From Gammaproteobacteria bacterium (GTDB taxonomy: Bacteria > Pseudomonadota > Gammaproteobacteria > Magnimaribacterales > TMED112), in the NCBI GenBank assembly GCA_002716745.1, contig PBBW01000005.1, positions 46,890 to 90,842 on the forward strand: a DNA stretch of 43,953 bases. The letters are read 5' to 3'. The position numbers and the translations under genes were made by a program. The notes below the pieces were generated by a model that worked only from the letters and a program-made list of their open reading frames with translations, made no database searches and was not told the DNA's origin. This document shows, in pieces, positions 9,845 through 18,281 of the stretch (positions are counted from its first letter, which is position 1; every line of letters starts with the position of its first letter).

Positions 9845-12148
9845 ATGAAAAAAATATTAACAGTTTTAATTTTTATGGCGACACTCAACTTAGTTGCCCA
9901 AGAAGTCGAAGAAGTAGTTGTTGTATCTTCACTTACAGATGCAAATGGCCAATTAAGTGAAATTGGCGATCCAATTCATGTGGTCAGTGGAGAAGATTTA
10001 GACGCATCGGCTACTCAAAGTTTAGGTGAGTCAATTGACGAATTACTTGGAGTATCATCTGTAGATTATGGTGCTGCAGTTGGCCAACCTGTTATTCGTG
10101 GTTTATTAGATGGTAGAGTCAAGATACTAAGAAATGGTCTTAGCGTTGCAGACGTAGCAGGTATGGGGGCAGATCACCTAAATGAAGTTGATCTTTTTAA
10201 TGTTCAACAAATCGAAATTATAAGAGGACCATCATCCTTGCTTTATTCAAAAGGTTCGATTGGTGGTGTTATAAATATCATTGACAATACTATTGCACAA
10301 CGGGACTTTGATTCACAAAAAGTTAGTCTTGGTCTTGAGGCTCAAACTGTAAATGAAGGTGATTCTAAAAATTTTTCTTATGAAAATAATTTTAATGGAA
10401 TAAATTTCAGCGTTTCTTACAAAGACTCACAATTTGGTAATTACGAAATACCTAATGGAGCAATCATTCATTCCGAAGATGAGCATGACGATCATGGCGA
10501 TGAAGATCATGGCGATGAGCACGACGAGCACGAAGAAGATATGTCTGTTTTAGCTAACTCAGATTTTGGATCTACCACTTCAAGAATTGGTGTTTCAAGA
10601 ACTGGTGACTGGGGCTACTTTGGAATTTCACTTGAGGATCAAGAAACTGTATATGGCATTCCTTTTCATGGTGATGAGCACGGTGATGAGCACGGTGATG
10701 AGCACGGTGATGAACATGGTGATGAGCACGGTGATGAGCATGAAGGAGAAAGAATTTACGCTTTTACTGACTCTCAAGCAGTGAATTTAAGAGGTGGATT
10801 CATTGTCAATAATAGTATGTTGAATGGCATTGATTATTTTTACAGAGATACAGACTATTCATTTTCTGAGCAGCATGCCGAAGAAGAAGGTCATGAAGAA
10901 GAAGGTCATGAAGACGAAGGTCATGACGATCATGGGCATGAAGAAGGACCAACAGTGTTTAATAATCAAGCACAAGAATTTGGTGCCATTTTTGATTTTG
11001 CTGTTTCTGGAAACGTAAACTCATCTAAAGTTATGGTGAATTATCTTGCAATGGATGAATCAATAGTAGGGCACGAAGCTTTTATGGATCCTGTTGAAAG
11101 TGAAAGTTTTAACATTGGATATTATGTTAGCAGAAACCTTCCTGGGGACTTTGACTTAGATTTAGGTTTTAGATATGACCAAATAAATAGAAAAGGTTCA
11201 GTAACTGAAGAACATCATGAGGAAGAAGGTCATGACGATCACGGTGACGAAGATCATGGCGATGAGCATGATGAAGACCATGAAGAAATGGAAGTAGAAT
11301 ACTTTGATAAAGACTTTGATGAATTAAGTTTTTCAGCAAGCCTCAATAAGCAATTAAATGATTCTATGGTGGTTAATTTTAGCTTTTCTAGTGTTGCAAA
11401 CGCACCATCAAGTACAGCAATGGCTATGAATGGACCGCACTTAGCTCGTGGCAGATTTGAAACTGGTGATGTAAACCTTTCAGCGGAGAGAGCTTCCAAC
11501 TTTGAAGGCACATTGTTTTATAATGATGGAGATTATTTTGGGCAATTTACTTTATTTCAAAATAGTATTGCTGATTATATTTATCTTCAAGACGAGTTAG
11601 AGCATCACGACGAGGATCATGGTGATGAAGATCATGATGAGCATGGTGATGAAGATCATGATGAGCATGGTGATGAGCACGGAAATTTAATCCATGCCGA
11701 TTTTCTTCAACAAGATGCTGATTTTAATGGTTACGAATTTGAATTTGGTAGAAGGTTTAAACTTGCGTCGGGAGAGCTAGAGGTAAGTTATGGTAGAGAT
11801 GTAGTGAATGGTGAGTTTTCTAACGGAGAAAATGTTCCAAGAATTGTCCCTGCAAGAAATCTTTACAATTTGTCATATGTTGGTGGGGATCTAAGTTTAA
11901 ATCTTACCCTTAAGGATGTAGAAGCTCAAAAAGACATTGGTGATGGTGAAACAGCCACTGATGGATATAAGATGCTTAATCTTTTAGCAATGAGAAATTT
12001 TAATCTTTCATCAGGCAATAATCTGAAAGTATCAGTATTTGCTAATAATATTCTCGATGAGGTTGGAAGAAATCATGCATCATATGTTAAAGATGAGGTC
12101 CCACTTCCGGGATTGAATTTTGGTGTCAAATTTAGACTAGATTTTTAA
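9845..12148 (+). CDS. TonB-dependent outer-membrane receptor, ZnuD-like (putative zinc receptor) with five His/Asp/Glu-rich segments
   Basis: Signal peptide; plug-domain motifs QPVIRGLLDGRVKILRNGLSVADVAGMGADHLNEVDLFNVQQIEIIRGPSSLLYSKGSIGGVINIID; HGDEHGDEH-type repeats; C-terminal LNFGVKFRLDF ending in F; SD AGGAGG upstream. Confidence 0.9.
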   Translation: MKKILTVLIFMATLNLVAQEVEEVVVVSSLTDANGQLSEIGDPIHVVSGEDLDASATQSLGESIDELLGVSSVDYGAAVGQPVIRGLLDGRVKILRNGLSVADVAGMGADHLNEVDLFNVQQIEIIRGPSSLLYSKGSIGGVINIIDNTIAQRDFDSQKVSLGLEAQTVNEGDSKNFSYENNFNGINFSVSYKDSQFGNYEIPNGAIIHSEDEHDDHGDEDHGDEHDEHEEDMSVLANSDFGSTTSRIGVSRTGDWGYFGISLEDQETVYGIPFHGDEHGDEHGDEHGDEHGDEHGDEHEGERIYAFTDSQAVNLRGGFIVNNSMLNGIDYFYRDTDYSFSEQHAEEEGHEEEGHEDEGHDDHGHEEGPTVFNNQAQEFGAIFDFAVSGNVNSSKVMVNYLAMDESIVGHEAFMDPVESESFNIGYYVSRNLPGDFDLDLGFRYDQINRKGSVTEEHHEEEGHDDHGDEDHGDEHDEDHEEMEVEYFDKDFDELSFSASLNKQLNDSMVVNFSFSSVANAPSSTAMAMNGPHLARGRFETGDVNLSAERASNFEGTLFYNDGDYFGQFTLFQNSIADYIYLQDELEHHDEDHGDEDHDEHGDEDHDEHGDEHGNLIHADFLQQDADFNGYEFEFGRRFKLASGELEVSYGRDVVNGEFSNGENVPRIVPARNLYNLSYVGGDLSLNLTLKDVEAQKDIGDGETATDGYKMLNLLAMRNFNLSSGNNLKVSVFANNILDEVGRNHASYVKDEVPLPGLNFGVKFRLDF
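10670..10741 (+). repeat. In-frame tandem repeat, six copies of a 12-bp unit (GGTGATGAGCAC), encoding GDEH repeats
   Basis: Direct reading; units 4 and 6 vary only at synonymous positions (GAACAT, GAGCAT). Confidence 0.97.
11621..11680 (+). repeat. In-frame tandem repeat, two perfect 24-bp copies (GGTGATGAAGATCATGATGAGCAT) plus a 12-bp GGTGATGAGCAC unit
   Basis: Direct reading within the TonB receptor. Confidence 0.95.
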
Positions 12149-12156
12149 TTTCTTTT

Positions 12157-12178
12157 GGGAGAGGTTTCGGCCTCTCCC
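12157..12178 (+). terminator. Probable intrinsic terminator downstream of the ZnuD-like receptor
   Basis: 8-bp perfect stem GGGAGAGG-TTTCGG-CCTCTCCC, followed after a few nt by CTTTTT. Confidence 0.65.
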
Positions 12179-12242
12179 ACACTCTTTTTAAACTCTTTAA
12201 TTTATATTAGATGGTACTATTAAATAAGTACTCTATTACTAA

Positions 12243-14825
12243 ATGAAAGTGAACTATTTAAAAACCATACTTTTTGCATTCTTTTTTTATGGTTCTTTCG
12301 TTTCAACTGCTGATAAAGATATAGAAGAAGTACTGGTTACAGGTTCTTATATTAAAGATGCGGTAGATTCCATAGGCCCCCTAGAAGTCTTGTCAGAAGA
12401 CGATTTTATATCACTCAATATAACGAATTTAGCTGAGATTAGTAAATACTTAAATATTGCATCAGGGTCACATTTTCAATCAAATACTTTGGGCGGTGTT
12501 GATCAAGGCATGTCATCAATTACATTGAGAGGCTTAGATCATGCATCTACTCTGTTACTTATTAATTCAAAACGACATACTTTTGCTGGCACTCCTTCCA
12601 ATGAGGGCGAAGGGTATATAGATTTAAATATTATTCCTGAAATCTCTTTTAAGAGAATTGAGATTTTAAAGGAAGGTGCAACTTCGTTATATGGATCGGA
12701 TGCAGTGGCAGGAGTTGTAAATTTTATAACACATAAAGATTTTAAGGGTTTGAAGATTCGTTTTGGAGACCAAACAACAACAAACTATAATCAAAAAGAC
12801 CAAAATATAGGTCTGCTTTATGGACAAGAGTTAAATAATTGGGATTTAGTTTTTGCTGCAAACCTACTTGATAGGGCACCATTATCTGCTTCAGAAATCC
12901 CAAATATTGCAGAGTTAGCATTAAGCGGTCTTGGAAACACATTTATTACTACTGCAGCTGATGAAATAACAGAAGGAAGATACGAAGGTGTCTATGAAGC
13001 AAATCAAATAGTTCCTGATCCAAATTGTGTTGAGAATGGTGGTATTTTGCAGGGGTTTTGTAGATTTCTTTATGGGACAAGATTCAATATAGTTAATACT
13101 GAAGACCACTCAAAATTTTATTTGAATCTGAGCAATGATATTCATAACCTTTCATTAATTGCCTCAAATGTCAGAGTAATCGATAATCCTCAGTCACCCT
13201 CTTATCCTGCGTTACCCTACTTAACAAGACTAATTCAACCAGGTGAAGGATCCTCACCATTCAATACACCAGTAAAATGGCGAGGCCGGCCATTAGGCTC
13301 ACAATATGCTTCCCCATTTTCACCAAAAGACATAAAACAATTTCACTTAAATTATTCGTATTTTACAAAAATAGAAAATATTGATTTTGAATTTTCTTTG
13401 TCTACAAGTGAGCATCAGAACAAACACAACAGACCAGATATTATTGATTCAAGATTTCAAAGCGCAATGCAAGGCAGTGGCGGCCCATCACAGAACGAAA
13501 CATGGAATATTTTTGAACCAGAGCTAAATAGTCAATCATTAATTGATTATGTAAGAGGAGCCGAAATTTCAAATAAAACTGGAAGCTTATCTGTCTTTGA
13601 TGTAATTGGGAGAACAGAACTATTTAATTTTGATTTTGCATTTGGCTCACAAATTAGTGATGAAAAATTAGATATAAGCTATAACGAGATAGCTCGTGCT
13701 GAATTTGATCGTGATGGAAAAATAATTAAAACAGCAGATCTTTTTTTCCTTGGCGGTGGAAAAAATGTTTCTACAAATAGAAACAAAGTAGCATTCTTTT
13801 TAGAGGGAAGGACAAATTTAGTAGAAGTCATTGATATAAGTTTGTCAGGCAGATATGAAGAGTCAAAAAATTACTCGTCTTTTGATCCAAAGGTTTCTAT
13901 AAAATCAACATTTAATGAAAATATTTTTTTAAGGGGTTCATTTGGTTCTTCTTTTTCGATGCCATCAATGGCTCAAATGTTTTCAAGTAATATAAATCTT
14001 GGAAGTGTAAGAGATATTGAAGGTAACATCTTTGTTCGACAGGCTCAGATTGGCAACCCTGATCTCAAGCCCTCCACAGCTGACAATTCAAATTTTGGAG
14101 TTGTTCTTGATTATAAAAACAGAGTTTTTACGATCGACTACTGGTTAATAGATTATAAAAATAGAGTTGAATCGCAAAGCTCACAGGCATTGCTTTTAAG
14201 CGATCCGTTTGGACCAAGTATTACTAGAAATGACGAAGGGGAATTAATTGGAGTTACTACAACTTACTTTAACGAAACGACAACAAAACTTTCTGGTTTT
14301 GATTTTTCATACGACGAAAATTTAATTCTGGAAGACTATGGGAAGATTAATCTCTCTGTAAAAGGTACAAGTTTTATTGAATTTTTAACTCCTGAAATTG
14401 GAGCAAATCCGTCTTCAAATCTAGTTAATAGGGTAGGAAGGTTTAATTTTGATGCGAATACACACTCTATACCAAAGTACAGAATCAATTCATTTCTAAA
14501 TTGGAATTATGATAACTATGAGGTTGCCTTAAATACAAGATTTATTGATGGCTATATAAATGAAAGAAGTATTCCTGAGAGTGCATTGAATCAAGGCTAT
14601 AAGAATAAAATTGATAATTTCTTGGTTTTTGATTTAACTTTTAGACAAAACTTCCCACAATTTTTTGACAATATGAATTTTAAAACTTCATTCTCAATAA
14701 TTAATATTCTTGATGAGCAGCCACCAAAAATCTACGATGCGCCTGATTTTAGTTTTGACACAAGAGTTCATGACCCTAGAGGGAGATTAATTAATATTCA
14801 ATTTGAACTCGCCCCAAAGAATTAG
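12243..14825 (+). CDS. TonB-dependent outer-membrane receptor
   Basis: Plug-domain IEEVLVTGSYIKD...ITLRGLDHASTLLLINSKRH...FKRIEILKEGATSLYGSDAVAGVVNFIT; C-terminal beta-barrel. Confidence 0.92.
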   Translation: MKVNYLKTILFAFFFYGSFVSTADKDIEEVLVTGSYIKDAVDSIGPLEVLSEDDFISLNITNLAEISKYLNIASGSHFQSNTLGGVDQGMSSITLRGLDHASTLLLINSKRHTFAGTPSNEGEGYIDLNIIPEISFKRIEILKEGATSLYGSDAVAGVVNFITHKDFKGLKIRFGDQTTTNYNQKDQNIGLLYGQELNNWDLVFAANLLDRAPLSASEIPNIAELALSGLGNTFITTAADEITEGRYEGVYEANQIVPDPNCVENGGILQGFCRFLYGTRFNIVNTEDHSKFYLNLSNDIHNLSLIASNVRVIDNPQSPSYPALPYLTRLIQPGEGSSPFNTPVKWRGRPLGSQYASPFSPKDIKQFHLNYSYFTKIENIDFEFSLSTSEHQNKHNRPDIIDSRFQSAMQGSGGPSQNETWNIFEPELNSQSLIDYVRGAEISNKTGSLSVFDVIGRTELFNFDFAFGSQISDEKLDISYNEIARAEFDRDGKIIKTADLFFLGGGKNVSTNRNKVAFFLEGRTNLVEVIDISLSGRYEESKNYSSFDPKVSIKSTFNENIFLRGSFGSSFSMPSMAQMFSSNINLGSVRDIEGNIFVRQAQIGNPDLKPSTADNSNFGVVLDYKNRVFTIDYWLIDYKNRVESQSSQALLLSDPFGPSITRNDEGELIGVTTTYFNETTTKLSGFDFSYDENLILEDYGKINLSVKGTSFIEFLTPEIGANPSSNLVNRVGRFNFDANTHSIPKYRINSFLNWNYDNYEVALNTRFIDGYINERSIPESALNQGYKNKIDNFLVFDLTFRQNFPQFFDNMNFKTSFSIINILDEQPPKIYDAPDFSFDTRVHDPRGRLINIQFELAPKN

Positions 14826-14841
14826 GGATATAATATCTAAC

Positions 14842-15660
14842 ATGAAATTCGTTCTAGTTTTATTTATCCTAATACTTTATATAAAACCTACTAAGGCAAA
14901 TGAAAAAGACCATGAATTGTTAATGGCAACATTATTTGTTCAATCGTCGGCTGAATTTTACGCAAATTCAAAATCCTTATACAGTTCTGCTCAACAAAAT
15001 CTTCTAGACGTGCTTGAAAACAAAAATCATACTGCTGCCCTTGAGCAAATGGGAAATTTTCAAGACAAACCACCAGCAATTATTTTAGATGTCGATCAAA
15101 CAGTCTTAGATAATAGCGCCTATCAAGCAAGGCTAATAAAAAATAATTCTTCTTATCCTAATGGTTGGGTAAGTTGGGCAAAAGAGGAGAAAGCTGAATT
15201 TCTTCCAGGCGCACTAGAATTTATAAAATTTGCTCAATCAAAAGGCGTAGAAATTTTCTTCGTAACGAACAGAGTTATAGAAATTGAAAATGCAACCCTT
15301 AGTAATTATGAAAAGCTAGGTCTAAAACTTTCATCACGAGTTGATCATATATTATCTAGAGGAGAGAATGGATGGGATTCAAATAAGACTTCAAGGAGGG
15401 AACTAGTTGCAAAAGATTACAGAATATTAATGATGTTTGGCGATAACTTAGGAGATTTTGTTGATATTAAAGATAATTTATTAACACCTCAGAAAAGAGT
15501 AGAAATCACAAAAAAATATGATGATTTTTGGGGTATTTCTTGGTTTATGTTTTCAAACCCAATGTATGGAGCATGGGAGGGAGCTATTATCGATTTTGAT
15601 TATTCAGTTCCTAGAAATAAAAAATTAGAGATGAAAGAATTATCTCTTGATGCAAAATAA
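14842..15660 (+). CDS. HAD-superfamily acid phosphatase / 5'-nucleotidase, lipoprotein e(P4)-like family, with signal peptide
   Basis: ATG at 14842 within ORF 14803..15660; AIILDVDQTVLDNSAYQ, FFVTNR, MMFGDNLGDF HAD motifs. Confidence 0.85.
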   Translation: MKFVLVLFILILYIKPTKANEKDHELLMATLFVQSSAEFYANSKSLYSSAQQNLLDVLENKNHTAALEQMGNFQDKPPAIILDVDQTVLDNSAYQARLIKNNSSYPNGWVSWAKEEKAEFLPGALEFIKFAQSKGVEIFFVTNRVIEIENATLSNYEKLGLKLSSRVDHILSRGENGWDSNKTSRRELVAKDYRILMMFGDNLGDFVDIKDNLLTPQKRVEITKKYDDFWGISWFMFSNPMYGAWEGAIIDFDYSVPRNKKLEMKELSLDAK

Positions 15661-16912
15661 AAAATTTCCAAAAAATATGACATCTTTTTTTTCAAAAAAT
15701 ACATTTAACTCTGGTTTATTTTTCTTCTTTGTCTTATTTTCTATATTCGTTTTAAGGCCTTTTAGAAATACAATTGCTGCAAATATTGGAACTGCAGATT
15801 TGCCAATCTATCTAATATTGATTGTCTTTTTGATGTTAGTTGCGAACACAGTTTACTCTTTAGTAGTATCTAGAATTAGTCTTAAAAATCTAGTTCAGTC
15901 AATCTATGGATTTTTTATTATTTGCCTTGGGGCATTTCTTTTAATCTATTCGTATTTCCCTGAAAACAATGCAATAAAATCAACATTTTATGTGTGGTAT
16001 AACATATTTAATTTTTTTATAGTTGCAATTTTTTGGGCCATGACTGTCAATTCTTACGATATAGAGGATGGTAAAAAATTCTTTGGGATAATAAGCGCTT
16101 TCGGTTCCTTAGGCGCCTCTTTTGGCGGACTACTTGTCGATAACTATTTATATGACAAAGAAAACCTGTCTCTAATGATTACTGTTGCATCTCTATTGCT
16201 AGCAATTTACTTTTCATCAAGGGTTCAAAGAAAGAAAGTAAATTTAAATTTTTCTTCTGAAACAAATTTATCTAGTTCTTTTGAGCAGTTTTCTCAAATA
16301 AAAAGTAACCCACTTATAAGGAAGTTTATTTTATATGCTTTTGTATGGACGTCTTTATCAACTGCCTTATGGTTTTTCCAGCTAGAGATTATAAATAGTT
16401 ACACTAACGACTCAGATATAAAAACGAAAATCTTTGGAAGGGCAGACTCTATTGTTCCTTTGCTGACATTATCTATTCAGCTTCTACTGACCTCCTCGAT
16501 ACTTAGATCGAAATACTTTGGTATTAAATTCGTTCTTTCAATTTACGGAGTCATTTTTAGTTGCGCATTCTTAGCTATTTCCGGTTATTTCTCTGAATAT
16601 TTGTTGGCATCATCTGGAGTTTTAGTTTTTCTTGTTTTGCAGGGGGTAATAAGACCTTTCGAATACGGTCTAAATAAACCAGCTAGGGAAGCGATTTATA
16701 CCACTCTAACATCAAAAGAAAAATATAAATCTACGGTTTTTATAGATACTTTCACAAATAGGTTTGGTGATGCCACTGGTGGTCTTCTTTTTAACCTTCT
16801 ATTGACACTAGGATTTGTTATGTACACAGCTCCGTTAGCATTAATTCCTTTGTGTTTATTTCTTGTATATCTTGGATTATCGATATCAGAAAGTGTCAAG
16901 AGTGTTAAATAA
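15650..16912 (+). CDS. MFS-like transporter resembling NTP/NDP exchange (Npt1/Npt2-type) transporters
   Basis: VLRPFRNTIAANIGTADLPIYLILIVFLMLVANTVYSLVVSRI...FVWYNIFNFFIVAIFWAMTVNSYDIEDGKKFFGIISAFGSLGASFGGLL (first residues partly paraphrased around FYVWYNIFNF); about 11-12 TM helices; overlaps upstream gene. Confidence 0.7.
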   Translation: MQNKKFPKNMTSFFSKNTFNSGLFFFFVLFSIFVLRPFRNTIAANIGTADLPIYLILIVFLMLVANTVYSLVVSRISLKNLVQSIYGFFIICLGAFLLIYSYFPENNAIKSTFYVWYNIFNFFIVAIFWAMTVNSYDIEDGKKFFGIISAFGSLGASFGGLLVDNYLYDKENLSLMITVASLLLAIYFSSRVQRKKVNLNFSSETNLSSSFEQFSQIKSNPLIRKFILYAFVWTSLSTALWFFQLEIINSYTNDSDIKTKIFGRADSIVPLLTLSIQLLLTSSILRSKYFGIKFVLSIYGVIFSCAFLAISGYFSEYLLASSGVLVFLVLQGVIRPFEYGLNKPAREAIYTTLTSKEKYKSTVFIDTFTNRFGDATGGLLFNLLLTLGFVMYTAPLALIPLCLFLVYLGLSISESVKSVK

Positions 16913-16985
16913 TTAAAAAAAAGGGCGATTAAACGAAATATTAGTTGATATTTTTTCTTTGACACATAAAATATCTTCTTTGCTT

Positions 16986-17390
16986 ATGCTTACAAAAGAT
17001 AAAATCTTAAAAGCTCCTAAGAAAAATTATATGAATAAGGAGCAACTTCATTTCTTTAGAGATTTACTTGATGATCTCAAAAAAGAAACATTAACTCACA
17101 TCAAAGATGCAAAAGATCGTCTGAGCAATCCTCCTGCATGTAGTGATGAAGTTGATAGAGCGCAGCACGAAATAGACTCAATGTTATTCCTAAGGATTGT
17201 CGAAAGAGAATCAAAATTACTTCCGAAAATAGATAAAGCTATTATGAGGATCAAATCTGGAGACTATGGATATTGTTTAGAATCTGGTGAGCCTATTGGT
17301 CTTGCAAGACTAATTTCTAGACCAACTGCTGAATTTTGCGCAGAAATTAAAACAATTAACGAAGAAAAAGAAAAACATTTTGTTGATTAA
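16986..17390 (+). CDS. dksA: DksA-family RNA polymerase-binding protein with a degenerate zinc finger
   Basis: ATG at 16986 within ORF 16959..17390; NYMNKEQLHFFRDLL, coiled-coil-tip DEVDRA (DxxDxA), GDYGYCLESGEPIGLARLISRPTAEFCAEIKT. Confidence 0.88.
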   Translation: MLTKDKILKAPKKNYMNKEQLHFFRDLLDDLKKETLTHIKDAKDRLSNPPACSDEVDRAQHEIDSMLFLRIVERESKLLPKIDKAIMRIKSGDYGYCLESGEPIGLARLISRPTAEFCAEIKTINEEKEKHFVD

Positions 17391-17440
17391 GAAAATTTTT
17401 CCCCCTTTCTAAATCTCTCTACCCCTACTAGAATAAATAT

Positions 17441-17869
17441 ATGAGTAATTTTTTAAGTGTAATTTCCAATTCAAAATTAGAGGTACTTTCAGTGCTAGCA
17501 CTTCGAGTCACTCTCTCATTATTAATGTTTTCACATGGAGAGGGGAAGCTATATTCACTCATTGAGGAACCAGAACAACCATTAAACTTTATAATGAGAA
17601 TGACTTTTTTTAGTGACTTTCCACTTATCTCCTCTTGGATAGTGGCAGTTAGTGAAGCAATTATAATACCTGTATGCATTCTGGTTGGCTCTTTTAATTT
17701 TATTGGCGACTTAAATAAAACCATCTCTACGTTTGGTGGCTTAATCTCAACAATTCTTATGCTGGTGATAATTTTTGGATTTCATATTGATGTTTTAGAA
17801 CAAGGTTGGGCTGACTTCAAATATCAAATATCACTTTTAGCAATTTCAATATATTTCTTATTTAAGTAA
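17441..17869 (+). CDS. DoxX-family membrane protein
   Basis: LALRVTLSLLMFSHGEGKLYSLIEEP..., four hydrophobic segments. Confidence 0.65.
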   Translation: MSNFLSVISNSKLEVLSVLALRVTLSLLMFSHGEGKLYSLIEEPEQPLNFIMRMTFFSDFPLISSWIVAVSEAIIIPVCILVGSFNFIGDLNKTISTFGGLISTILMLVIIFGFHIDVLEQGWADFKYQISLLAISIYFLFK

Positions 17870-18108
17870 TGCTTAGATTCACAGTGGCTACAGTGATTTC
17901 CACAGTTTTGCTCTCTACAATCATGTCAGGGCTAGTAAGTTTCTTTATCACCGCTTTAAATACAGGTGATTTTCCACCAGATTTAGCACCCTGGATCAGT
18001 TCATGGATGTTGGCATGGGCTATTGCTACCCCAATCGTTTTTATCACTGCACCCTTTTCCAAATTTGTGGCCAATAAACTTTCTGATGACCCAAGAGATA
18101 AAGAATAG
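17869..18108 (+). CDS. DUF2798-family small membrane protein
   Basis: TIMSGLVSFFITALNTG..ISSWMLAWAIATPIVFITAPFSKFVANKL; start overlaps the stop of the DoxX gene. Confidence 0.8.
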   Translation: MLRFTVATVISTVLLSTIMSGLVSFFITALNTGDFPPDLAPWISSWMLAWAIATPIVFITAPFSKFVANKLSDDPRDKE

Positions 18109-18147
18109 TTGTATTTTTTGCTTTTGATATTTATTATTTGAGGTCTT

Positions 18148-18223
18148 GGGGCTATAGCTCAGCTGGGAGAGCGCCTGCTTTGCACGCAGGAGGTCTGCGG
18201 TTCGATCCCGCATAGCTCCACCA
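18148..18223 (+). tRNA. tRNA-Ala(TGC)
   Basis: Acceptor GGGGCTA/TAGCTCC (one G-T), D-arm TAGCTCAGCTGGGAGAGC, anticodon loop TTTGCAC (TGC), TTCGATC T-loop, encoded CCA. Confidence 0.97.
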
Positions 18224-18281
18224 TTTTCGTTATTGTATTCGACTTAAATTATGACAGAATCTAGGGAGTAATTATTAATTT

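Noticed and set aside
10670-10741. Possible CRISPR-like short repeat array
   Set aside because: Units are 12 bp, head to tail with no spacers, and in frame in a coding region.
10566-10784. 72-aa ORF with MSTVMSTVMSTV repeats
   Set aside because: Out-of-frame reading of the GDEH tandem repeat in the TonB receptor.
10824-11018. 64-aa ORF with KKKVMKKKVMKTKV
   Set aside because: Out-of-frame reading of another His/Glu repeat block in the same receptor.
11254-11511. Antisense 85-aa ORF
   Set aside because: Lies entirely inside the strongly supported TonB receptor, low-complexity Ser-rich reading of the His/Asp codons.
18001-18213. 70-aa minus-strand ORF (MRDRTADLLRAKQALSQLSYSP...)
   Set aside because: Antisense translation of tRNA-Ala; known spurious protein pattern.
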